Assembly (NCBI GenBank): GCA_009760885.1
Contig: CM019704.1
Span: 11,182,303-11,246,302, forward strand
Direction of reading: 5' to 3'
DNA: 64,000 nt
Origin: Achatina immaculata
Lineage: Eukaryota; Mollusca; Gastropoda; Stylommatophora; Achatinidae
Under the pieces are notes generated by a model. That model saw only the letters and a list, made by a program, of their open reading frames with translations. It had not been told where the DNA came from and made no database searches. Positions 22,101-32,944 of the stretch are shown one piece after another (position 1 is the first letter of the stretch; each line of letters begins with the position of its first letter). Made by a program: the position numbers and the translations under genes.

Positions 22101-24440
22101 TATGCCAACTCTCTGCCTCTGCCACCTGTCCTCCAGTTAACTATGCCATCCCTCTGCCTCTGCCACCTGTCCTCCAGTTAACTATGCCAACCCTCTGTCT
22201 CTGCCATCTGTCCTCTAGTTTACTATGCCAACCCTCTGCTCTGCCATCTGTCCTCCAGTTAACTATGCCAACCCTCTTCCTCTGCCATCTGTCCTCCAGT
22301 TAACTATGCCAACCCTCTTGTCTGCCATATGTTCTCCAGTTAACTATGCCAACCCTCTGCCTCTGACATCTGTCCTCCAGTTAACTATGCCAACCCTCTG
22401 CCTCTGACATCTGTGCTACAGTTAACTATGCCAACCCTCTGCCTCTGATATCTGTGCTACAATTAACTTTGCCAACCCTCTGCCTCTGATATCTGTCCTC
22501 CAGTTAACTATGCCAACCCTCTGCCTCTGACATCTGTGCTACAGTTAACTTTGCCAACCCTCTGCCTCTGGCATCTATCCTCCAGTTAACTATGCCAACC
22601 CTCTGCCTCTGACATCTGTCCTCCAGTTAACTATGCCAACCCTCTGCCTCTGATATATGTGCTACAGTTAACTATGCCAACCCTCTGCCTCTGATATATG
22701 TGCTACAGTTAACTATGCCAACCGTCTGCCTCTGATAACTGTGCTACATTTAACTATACCAACCCTCTGCCTGCGACATCTGTGCTACAGTTAACTTTGC
22801 CAACCCTCCTATCTCTGGCATCTTTTCTCCAGTTAACTATGCCAAACCTATACTTCAATATCTTTGCTACAGTTAACAATGCCAACCCTCCATATCAAAC
22901 ATTTTTGATTCTGTTAACAATGCCCACCCTCCATATCAAACATTTTTGATTCTGTTAACAATGTCAACCCTCCATATCAAACATCTTTGATTTAGTTACC
23001 CAGACTCAGGTAGTACTGAAATTAGTTCCCCAAGACCTTTATCTTCCAGAATGTCATAAACTGAGTCAGAGCAAAGAACATGAGTTTCATGACTCTGTAT
23101 TTTACAGTGAGTCACTTGACGCATCGTGTCTTAGCTTGTACAGTGTGGTAACCATGTTAGCTTGTACAGTGTGGTAACCATGTTAGCTTGTACAGTGTGG
23201 TAACCATGTTAGCTTGTACAGTGTGGTAACCATGTTAGCTTGTACAGTGTGGTAACCAAGTCAGTTTTGGTGCAGGGGAAACGAGAGCCACACATGCTAA
23301 ATGTTCTCTGATGAGCAGATAAAGCTTCTCGCGAGCTGCAAGATCAGAACCGACACGCGGGCTGCACGATCAGAACCGACACGCGGGCTGCACGCGCTGT
23401 ATGTTTTAGTTAGTATAAAGCGTGCCCAACACGTTCCTCTTCGTGTAACTTGCGTAACTTCAGTTCTGTTACAATTTGTAACGTGAAATGACAGGACCGT
23501 GTCTCAGTTTTTGTTGTTTTGTTTCGTCTCTTTTCGCTATCGTTAATATTCCGAAATTTCAGTGTGTTTGTATGGCGATCAATGTGTTTGTATGGCGATC
23601 AATGTGTTTGTATGGCGGTCAATGTGTTTATATGGCGATCAGTGTGTTTGTATGGCGATCAGTGTGTTTGTATGGCGGTCAATGTGTTTGTATGGCGGTC
23701 AATGTGTTTATATGGCGATCAGTGTGTTTGTATGGCGATCAATGTGTTTGTATGGCGGTCAGTGTCTGATTATCTTAGAGTTTAGTCCTCAACATGGACA
23801 TAGACAGACAGAAATACAAAAAGGCAAGCAGGCAAATAGGCAAGCAGACAGACAGGTAGACAAAAAAGGCAGATAAGCAGACAGACAGATAACCAGGCAG
23901 ACAGAAAGACAGACAAGTAAACAAACAGACAGGTAGATCGAAATAAACAGAGAACGAGAGAACGTGTATGACTGGCACACAATACCAGCTTGCACATTTT
24001 CGTACTTTTTTTTATTACACTAGCACATCACGATGGTGTGAATATATTATTATGATTACACGATATAAATGATTTTTAACATGACAAGTAGCAGAAGGTA
24101 GGGGGTGGCTGTAGAACGTAAAACATTAGTGTAACAACGACAAGTAGTAGAAAGAAGGGGGCTGGCTATAGAACGTTAAACATTACTTTAACAACGACAA
24201 GTAGCAGAAAGAAGGGGGCTGGCTATAGAACGTTAAACATTACTTTAACAACGACAAGTAGTAGAAGAAGGGGCTGGCTATAGACGTCAAACATACTTTA
24301 ACAACGACAGTAGCAGAAAGAAGGGGGTTGGCTATAGAACGTCAACATTAGTGTAACAACGACAAGTAGCAGAAAGAAGGGGCTGGCTATAAGACGTCAA
24401 ACATTACTTTAACAACGACATGTAGCAGAAAGAAGGGGGT
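22101..24440. repeat. Direct segmental duplication, copy 2
   Basis: Near-identical to 19780-22100. In the satellite part copy 2 keeps bases that copy 1 lacks (for example ctctagtttact against ctctagttact). The block 24240-24350 of copy 2 itself has several single-base losses. Confidence 0.9.
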
Positions 24441-26655
24441 TGGCTATAGAACGTCAAACATTACTTTAACAACGACAAGTAGTAGAAAGAAGGGGCTGGC
24501 TATAAGACGTCAAACATTAGTGTAACAACGACAAGTAGCAGAAAGAAGGGGCTGGCTATAAGACGTCAAACATTACTTTAACAACGACAAGTAGCAGAAA
24601 GAAGGGGCTGGCTATAAGACGTCAAACATTAGTGTAACAACGACAAGTAGCAGAAAGAAGGGGGCTGGCTATAGAACGTTAAACATTACTTTAACAACGA
24701 CAAGTAGCAGAAAGAAGGGGCTGGCTATAAGACGTCAAACATTACTTTAACAACGACATGTAGCAGAAAGAAGGGGGTTGGCTATAAGACGTCAAACATT
24801 ACTTTAACAACGACAAGTAGCAGAAAGAAGGGGCTGGCTATAAGACGTCAAACATTACTTTAACAACGACAAGTAGTAGAAAGAAGGGGGCTAGCTATAA
24901 GACGTCAAACATTAGTGTAACAACGACAAGTAGCAGAAAGAAGGGGGCTGGCTATAGAACGTTAAACATTACTTTAACAACGACAAGTAGCAGAAAGAAG
25001 GGGCTGGCTATAAGACGTCAAACATTACTTTAACAACGACAAGTAGTAGAAAGAAGGGGGCTAGCTATAAGACGTCAAACATTACTTTAACAACGACAAG
25101 TAGCAGAAAGAAGGGGCTGGCTATAAGACGTCAAACATTACTTTAACAACGACAAGTAGTAGAAAGAAGGGGCTGGCTATAAGACGTCAAACATTAGTGT
25201 AACAACGACAAGTAGCAGAAAGAAGGGGCTGGCTATAAGACGTCAAACATTACTTTAACAACGACAAGTAGTAGAAAGAAGGGGCTGGCTATAAGACGTC
25301 AACATTAGTGTAACAACGACAAGTAGCAGAAAGAAGGGGCTGGCTATAAGACGTCAAACATTACTTAACAACGACAAGTAGTAGAAAGAAGGGGGCTAGC
25401 TATAAGACGTCAAACATTACTTTAACAACGACAAGTAGTAGAAAGAAGGGGGCTAGCTATAAGACGTCAAACATTAGTGTAACAACGACAAGTAGTAGAA
25501 GGTAGGGGGTGGCTATAGAACGTCAAACATTACTGTAACAACGACAAGTAGCAGAAATTAGGGGCTGGCTATAAGACGTCAAACATTACTTTAACAACGA
25601 CATGTAGCAGAAAGAAGGGGGTTGGCTATAAGACGTCAAACATTACTTTAACAACGACAAGTAGCAGAAAGAAGGGGCTGGCTATAAGACGTCAAACATT
25701 ACTTTAACAACGACAAGTAGTAGAAAGAAGGGGGCTAGCTATAAGACGTCAAACATTAGTGTAACAACGACAAGTAGCAGAAAGAAGGGGGCTGGCTATA
25801 GAACGTTAAACATTACTTTAACAACGACAAGTAGCAGAAAGAAGGGGCTGGCTATAAGACGTCAAACATTACTTTAACAACGACAAGTAGTAGAAAGAAG
25901 GGGGCTAGCTATAAGACGTCAACATTACTTTAACAACGACAAGTAGCAGAAAGAAGGGGCTGGCTATAAGACGTCAAACATTACTTTAACAACGACAAGT
26001 AGTAGAAAGAAGGGGCTGGCTATAAGACGTCAAACATTAGTGTAACAACGACAAGTAGCAGAAAGAAGGGGCTGGCTATAAGACGTCAAACATTACTTTA
26101 ACAACGACAAGTAGTAGAAAGAAGGGGCTGGCTATAAGACGTCAAACATTAGTGTAACAACGACAAGTAGCAGAAGAAGGGGCTGGCTATAAGACGTCAA
26201 ACATTACTTTAACAACGACAAGTAGTAGAAAGAAGGGGGCTAGCTATAAGACGTCAAACATTACTTTAACAACGACAAGTAGTAGAAAGAAGGGGGCTAG
26301 CTATAAGACGTCAAACATTAGTGTAACAACGACAAGTAGTAGAAGGTAGGGGGTGGCTATAGAACGTCAAACATTACTGTAACAACGACAAGTAGCAGAA
26401 ATTAGGGGTGGCTATAGAACGTCAAACATTAGTATAACGACGACAAGTAGCAGAAATTAGGGGTGGCTATAGAACGTCAAACATTAGTGTAACAACGACA
26501 AATAGCAGAAAGAAAGGGACTGGCTATAAGACTTCAAACATTACTTTAACAACGACATGTAGCAGAAAGAAGGGGCTGGCTATAAGACTTCAAACATTAC
26601 TTTAACAACGACATGTAGCAGAAAGAAGGGGGTTGGCTATAAGACGTCAATCATT
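24080..26655. repeat. 57-58-bp satellite, main array, about 45 copies
   Basis: Same unit as 21735-22100. A block of about 845 bp recurs: the marker ggtagggggtggctatagaa is at about 25501 and again at 26346, with matching variant order before it. Purine-rich on the + strand. Confidence 0.95.
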
Positions 26656-26850
26656 ACTATAGCGAAGGCCACGATGAACTTGTTTAAGTTTTTACAGCCG
26701 GTCGTCATTTCACGACGTTTTGATTGTCTTCTCTTGAATATTCTCCATAATTAGACGTCCTTCCAGACGGGGAGCGGAAGTGTACTTTAGATCTCCTAGC
26801 AACATAAATGGAAGGCGGATATTACTAAGGATGACGCTCTTGTGATGACA
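26656..26850. other. Unique spacer between arrays
   Basis: No gene seen. Confidence 0.4.
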
Positions 26851-27250
26851 GTTTTATCTTAAACCAGTCGTTGCTTTTCTTAAAGTTTTATCTTAAACCA
26901 GTCATTGCTTTTCTTAAAGTTTTATCTTAAACCAGTCATTGCTTTTCTTAAAGTTTTATCTTAAACCAGTCATTGCTTTTCTTAAAGTTTTATCTTAAAC
27001 CAGTCATTGCTTTTCTTAAAGTTTTATCTTAAACCAGTCATTGCGTTTCTTAAAGTTTTATCTTAAACCAGTCGTTGCTTTTCTTAAAGTTTTATCTTAA
27101 ACCAGTCATTGCTTTTCTTAAAGTTTTATCTTAAACCAGTCATTGCTTTTCTTAAAGTTTTATCTTAAACCAGTCATTGCTTTTCTTAAAGTTTTATCTT
27201 AAACCAGTCGTTGCTTTTCTTAAAGTTTTATCTTAAACCAGGCATTGCTT
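26850..27250. repeat. 34-bp minisatellite, about 12 copies
   Basis: Units of gttttatcttaaaccagtca plus ttgcttttcttaaa; only gtcg/gtca and a few other changes. Confidence 0.95.
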
Positions 27251-27460
27251 TATTTTTCATATTCGTCTAAAATATAAGTTGATAGTTTTCCTAGATCTAT
27301 ATAGTATTTTTTAAAGTCTTGTCAAATCTACGAGGATTTTCTTGTCTTACAAATTCTACAATCTTCACCGATGCTTATTTAAATATTTAAGATATTCATA
27401 CTTTTTCTTGAATATATTTCTGAAAATCTGCTCAAATGAATGAACACTTATTTTCTATTT

Positions 27461-28078
27461 TCCCCGATCTTGCTGGGACTAGAGATAAAGTGGTTTGTCT
27501 GTCCCGATCTTGCTGGGACTAGAGATAAAGTGGTTACCTTGTCCCGATATTGTTTGGATTAAAAATAAAGTGGTTATCTTGTCCCGATCTTGTTTGGATT
27601 ATAGATAAAGTGGTTATCTTGTCCCGATCTTGTTTGGATTAGAGATAAAGTGGTTACCTTTTCCTGATCTTGTTTGGATTAGAGATAAAGTGGTTACCTT
27701 TTCCCGATCTTTTTTGGATTAGAGATAAAGTGGTAAGCTTGTCCCGATCTTGTTTGGACTAGAGATAAAGTGGTTAGTCTGTCCCGATCTTGCTGGGACT
27801 AGAGATAAAGTGGTAATCTTGTCCCGATCTTGCTGGGACTAGAGATAAAGTGGTAATCTTGTCCCGATCTTGCTGGGACTAGAGATAAAGTGGTTAGTCT
27901 GTCCCGATCTTGCTGGGACTAGAGATAAAGTGGTAATCTTGTCCCGATCTTGCTGGGACTAGAGATAAAGTGGTAATCTTGTCCCGATCTTGCTGGGACT
28001 AGAGATAAAGTGGTAATCTTGTCCCGATCTTGCTGGGACTAGAGATAAAGTGGTCAGCTTATTCTGATCTTGCTGGGA
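27461..28078. repeat. 40-bp minisatellite, about 15 copies
   Basis: Units of gtcccgatcttgctgggact plus agagataaagtggtaatctt. The left five or six units carry a tgtttggatt variant. Confidence 0.95.
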
Positions 28079-28139
28079 CTGAGAAATGTTGTTGATCCCG
28101 GCTGACTGGGGGTTGTGTAAAAAATACGAGTAATCCTTT

Positions 28140-28290
28140 GGATGGAGAATAGATTATACTGACTTACCAGTTTTCTAAAGACGTAATGTTGTCAGGAGAA
28201 TAGATTATACTAGCTTACCAGTGGTCTGAGGAGTGTAATGTTATAGGGAGAATAGATTATACTGGCTTACTTGTGGTCTGAAGATGTAAT
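28140..28290. repeat. About 55-bp repeat, 3 copies
   Basis: Each unit contains gagaatagattatactggct and a gtaatgtt word. Confidence 0.7.
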
Positions 28291-28920
28291 GTTGTCGGAT
28301 AGATTGAACGTAAAGGTCGGAGAACCTCTGACAGACACATGTTGATGATCAAGATTTTGAACAAAGGCTTTCTAATGTCTTTGATCTGAGACCAAACTAC
28401 CAAAACTATCGAATCTATGTCTTTGATGTAAGATTAAATTACCAAACCTATCGAACCTATGTCGTTGTTTGTGATATCACACTACCTAACCTATCGAACC
28501 TATGTCTTTGTTGTGAGAACACACTACCAAACCTGTGCCTTAGATCTAGTACACTGGTCCACTATCAGGGGAGGTAATCCGATTGTTGCTAGAACTTAGT
28601 GACCAATCAAGCGGGCGGGAAGTCTGCACCTGGTAAGTCAATGGCCACGCGTCGTAAATGAGACCAGGTCATTTGTGACTAAGACGTGTTTAAAAGAATG
28701 TCCCTCGGGCAAACCATCATCATAATGTGGACTCCCACAGTGCTGTCTTTAGATTTAGTACGACTATACTAAATGTAACCAATTTACTTGTTATTTGTTA
28801 TATTCAAAGAAATCTTTCTGGCGCAAGTTTGGCAGAAAGAATAGTAAACTTGATTGTCAAGTCATCATGAAAGTCAAAATACTTGTTATTTGTTTCCAAT
28901 GAAAGACAGAATGAGTGGAA
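28291..28920. other. Mostly unique DNA with a diverged about 56-bp triplication
   Basis: At 28365-28540 the phrase ctaccaaacctatcgaacct and gtctttg recur three or four times with divergence. No gene seen. Confidence 0.4.
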
Positions 28921-29108
28921 CAGAGGCCCTGTAGATAGATACTAAGACATGTGCTGTTACATCAAGCAAACATACCCACGGTCTAGAGGCCCTGTAGATA
29001 GATACTAAGACATGTGCTGTTACATCAAGCAAACATACCCACGGTCTAGAGGCCCTGTAGATAGATACTAAGACATGTGCTGTTACATCAAGCAAACATA
29101 CCCACGGT
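28920..29108. repeat. 63-bp repeat, 3 exact copies
   Basis: Units start gaggccctgtagatagatac. As 63 is a multiple of three, an artificial frame runs on the - strand. Confidence 0.95.
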
Positions 29109-29139
29109 CCGCATACACCACAGAAAAACATTCACACTG

Positions 29140-29282
29140 AGAATTATAGGAATCAGAGAAAGAGGCCGCCCACATAAGAATGCACTGAGAAAATCAAGAA
29201 ACTTTAAATATCTCACCGTATAAAGTAAATCGTTCAGCCCTTACAAGATGTGAGGAAGAAGACAAGACAAGACAAGACAAGC
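29140..29282 (+). mobile_element. Possible LINE 3' remnant
   Basis: GIRERGRPHKNALRKS resembles the G-x-R-GRP block near LINE ORF2 C-termini. The region closes with gaagacaagacaagacaag, like the LINE end at 37850. It is short and weak evidence. Confidence 0.3.
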
Positions 29283-29516
29283 ATAGCTCTTGTCTGTACT
29301 GTTTACATGGTTATCCATTCAGCACTTTAAAACTAGCTAAAAAAATTGTATATTATTATGACAGGAAAAAACATTGTGTACTCCATCGACTGGCATTCTT
29401 GTAGATTAAGCTTGTGGAACATGTCGAGGTAAACACACGTGCTACACATCTGTGTAGTTATTTATCTATGGTGTGTTTGTTATCTTCCTTGACTTTCCTG
29501 TCTCGTTTATTTACAG

Positions 29517-29650
29517 AGCTCTCGGTCCCGTGAGCAGAAGCTGAGCAGAGATTACACGTTTGTCCTGGGGTACTGTGTGAAGTCGTAGGAAGTATGGCCA
29601 ATCATTTACCAGATGTTGCAATGGCAGGTTTTGGGGTTAGGCCTTTCATG
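29517..29650 (+). CDS. PET/LIM (testin-like) gene, start-codon exon
   Basis: A strong acceptor (pyrimidine tract, then tttatttacag, ends 29516) and a consensus donor (atg/gtaagt, 29651) bound 134 bp. The first ATG after an in-frame TGA (29531-29533) is at 29594 with a good context (A at -3, G at +4). It encodes MANHLPDVAMAGFGVRPFM and leaves the intron in phase 0, which fits the phase-0 start of the exon at 45260. The acceptor means at least one further 5' untranslated exon lies upstream; I could not place it. Assignment to this gene rests on strand, phase and the family habit of a short N-terminal leader with a GxG motif before the first cysteines. An unrelated exon is possible. Confidence 0.6.
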
Positions 29651-29756
29651 GTAAGTGCATTAAGCCACATCCGCTGAGAGAAAATGTCCAATTAGAATGT
29701 GCATTAAACAGTCAGCAAGACATAGGAGTGCCTTGAAGGAGATACATTTGTAGCAA

Positions 29757-30056
29757 TATTTCCAGTGTTTGCTGTATATAATCTTATGTTTCGAGTATTT
29801 GCTGTGCATAATCTTATGTTTCAAATATTTGCTGTGTATAATCTTATGTTTCCAATATTTGCTGTGTATAATCTTATGTTTCCAATATTTGCTGTGTATA
29901 ATCTTATGTTTCGAGTATTTGCTGTGCATAATCTTATGTTTCCAATATTTGCTGTGAATAATCTTATGTTTCTAGTATTTGGTGTGTATAATCTTATGTT
30001 TCCAGTATTTGCTGTGTATAATTTTGTGTTTCCAATGTTTGCTGTGTATAATCTTT
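29757..30056. repeat. 30-bp minisatellite, 10 copies
   Basis: Units carry tttgctgtgtataatcttat. The array begins about 100 bp inside the first coding intron. The unit length gives open frames on both strands. Confidence 0.95.
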
Positions 30057-30700
30057 GAAATACCTGGTATAGATATGTTCATTTTTTTTGTACACTCACG
30101 TGCACTGATAGAGAATTCACATACACACTCATCGTCCACTTTGATAACAGAGTTCCACAGATATCACCTGCTTCTAAATTACTGTTACTTTCAGATGAAA
30201 CTGAAAGTCTAACGTCAAGTTTTTAGACTTATCATTTGTATATTGAAATCTGATAAGATCTGATAAGTTGGTGCTCCGAGAAAGCACACTTTTCCCCACC
30301 CCTCCGTGGCATGCGAGCCAGGTATGAGAGCCAGGTATGAGAGCCAGGTATAAAGATAAGCCGAGGTTTGGCCCCACTCTGCTCCGCCATTTCAGAGACC
30401 ACGTGATGAGTATTTGTTTGTCAAGACCTTGGACTGAGATATGTCTGGTCTGGTAGACACTGTCTTCAGAAGCCTCCCACGGAAGATACTTGTGGAGGTC
30501 CTGGTAACACTGAACCAAGCATATTCCCCAGCCAGCGGACGTGCAGCTTGTTCTATCAGAATGATGTATGATCGATTTCAAAATGTTTATGCTAGCAACT
30601 CCTGGTGCAGACCACAGATGGGTTCCTTACTTCAGCCCGACTCTGCACAGAGAGAAGCAGGGCTGTGAAAGACAAGACTTGTATGAAAGGAAGAAACTGA
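30057..30700. other. Unique intronic DNA
   Basis: A 15-bp triplet repeat gagccaggtatgaga lies at 30315-30350. Overlapping open frames on both strands (135 and 75 codons) lack any domain or splice support and are left uncalled. Confidence 0.4.
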
Positions 30701-30925
30701 TCATTATATCTGTCCTACAAGATAAATAGCTTTTCCTACAAGTAACCCGTCCCACAAGATAAGTAACCTGTCCTACAAGATAAGTAACCTGTCCTACAAG
30801 ATAAGTACCTTGTCCTACAAGATGAACAACTTGTCCTACAAGATAAGTAATTTGTACTACAAGATAAGTAACTTGTCCTACAAGATAAGTAACTTGTCCT
30901 ACAAGATAAGTAACTTGTCTTTTAA
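30700..30925. repeat. 21-bp minisatellite, about 10 copies
   Basis: Units of gtaacttgtcctacaagata type. Confidence 0.9.
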
Positions 30926-31029
30926 GAAGATTTTTTTAATAAAAGGAGAATGTTTATCATGTTAACATCTGTAATAAAAGTTTATTTTACTCTCAAAAAG
31001 AGCCGGAATACATTTTCCTGTTTGAGGAG

Positions 31030-31178
31030 ACCTCGTTGTTTATGTCTATCAGCTGTTTCTACAGTCCTCGCTGTTTATGTCTATCAGCTGTTTCTACAGT
31101 CCTCGCTGTTTATGTCTATCAGCTGTTTCCACAGTCTTCGTTGTTTATGTTTATCAGTTGTTTCCACAGTCCTTGCTG
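31030..31178. repeat. 36-bp repeat, 4 copies
   Basis: Units carry tgtttatgtctatcagctgt and ttctacagtcctcgc. Confidence 0.9.
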
Positions 31179-32214
31179 TTTCACGATTTCATGATGTTGT
31201 TGTATATGTTTTACTGGTAGACAGAAAGAAAACATGGCGGACCACAACACGTGGAGAAAAATGTTTCTAGAATATTTGAATGTGAAAGATAGAAGTGACA
31301 TCACTGCTGGGAATGTCCAATATGAAATTAGATTTTTAGAAGCCGTCTCCTGATTATTCTCTTGTATATTTGTGTGTTTGTGTCTCACGAGGGTTGACAT
31401 GTGTGCTTGACAATGACTGGTGTACGATGACTGATGTACGATAGTGACGATGATGATTAAACTGGATGTTGCGACTGTTTGGTGTTCAGTACTTCAATGT
31501 TGAGAACCATAATTCGTTCACTTTATGAACGAGTAGTAAGTACAGTTCATGTTTGGCTTATGAATGTGGTTTGAGAAACGATCATTTCAGATCTTGAGCT
31601 AAATGTACGAAGTTCGTGTGACCGCTGCCAGCAAAATCGTGTGTGCAGCCATCCACTTTTGTGTCCGCTCTTTTGTTTCCTTCCATTTTAATGTGAAAAA
31701 GTGACGAGAGAGCTTCTGGTTCCTGTAATTAATGCGTAAGCAGAAAATATGTTTCCTGTTTCCTGCGATCAACATTGCCTCTCTTATAATAGGAGAAGAG
31801 AAAAATTGTACTTGCAAAGTTCAGATGTGTACCCGAGAGAAGAAAGAAATCCATGTCATGAGATCCGGGACTGCAAGCAAGGGGGAGTACTCCCACTGAC
31901 AAATAATCTCCCGCTGTCTGAGCTAGATGCTTGTAGCAGGATGTAGAAGACAAATTGTCTGACGACAAGGGCTGTAGATTTCTCAAGAATCTACAAATGT
32001 TTATGTTTTGGTTGGCTAATGATAAGAGAGAAATGTAGGTTATCAAATGTTTATCAGTGGTCCAACAGTATTTGTGCTTGGATAACCTATCTCCGCGATG
32101 TGATAATGTTGGAATGATGGAAAACTGAAGATATTTCTTGTGTGACGGAGTCATGGAGTGACAAACCTCAGACACACATCAGCTCCCAGAATTATTGAGA
32201 TTTTTAAAAAATCT
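31179..32214. other. Unique intronic DNA, no gene supported
   Basis: Non-repetitive. The longest open frame (- strand, 31729-32175) has no recognisable domain. Confidence 0.4.
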
Positions 32215-32365
32215 GATCTAGTCTAGGTTTTTCTAATTCTTCACAAACAAATTAGTGTAGGTTTCTCTAATTCTTCAGAAATAAATTAGTCTAGGTTTCT
32301 TTAATTCTTCATAAATAATTTGGTCTCTGTTTCTTTAATTCTTCACCAAAAAATTAGTCTCGGTT
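32215..32365. repeat. About 36-bp repeat, 4 copies
   Basis: Units carry aattagtctaggtttctcta and attcttcac, diverged. Confidence 0.8.
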
Positions 32366-32940
32366 TTGTCGTTTGCAGGTTTTTATTTTTAACATAATTC
32401 TTAGAACTTTAGAGAGTTCTTTGTGTTTCTTTGATTTGTCATTTCCTTGTGTACCGTTTTTTTCTTTCCTGTACTGATAAAAACATTTTTTAAATAGAAA
32501 CCACAATGCAAGATATTTTAGGATTTGATATTTTGTAAATACATCAGATTACATCATTCATATTTACTGTACATCATGAAGGTGACCCGAGGATGAAAGA
32601 AGAGGAACTGTGTTGCCATGACGACCAGCGTCTGTGTTTACACGTGTTCACGTCTTTATCACCCTGCGCCAAAACAAACCTGGAGAAAATATAAACCAAA
32701 CATTACTCATAACTTCTGGCGCATACATGTGTACATAAATGTGTACATACTCGTGATATGTTTCTGTGACATAACGGGATTGAAAGGAAGAACCCTAACA
32801 TAATAAATAGGTCAGTCTTTGCATAAACTATAATATTCCCTGATGTTATTAACACTCATTTAACAAATCTATGTGTAAAATATATATTGTGTGATTTCTG
32901 GAGATGGTTACATTAGAAGAAGCAGATAAATGGTGCATTT
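32366..32940. other. Unique AT-rich intronic DNA
   Basis: No feature seen. Confidence 0.4.
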
Positions 32941-32944
32941 GTTT

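Noticed and set aside
30174..30668. Overlapping open frames (135 codons -, 75 codons +)
   Set aside because: No recognisable domain, no splice support and antisense overlap; treated as chance.
31729..32175. 148-codon - strand frame
   Set aside because: No motifs or splice signals; composition like the surrounding intron.
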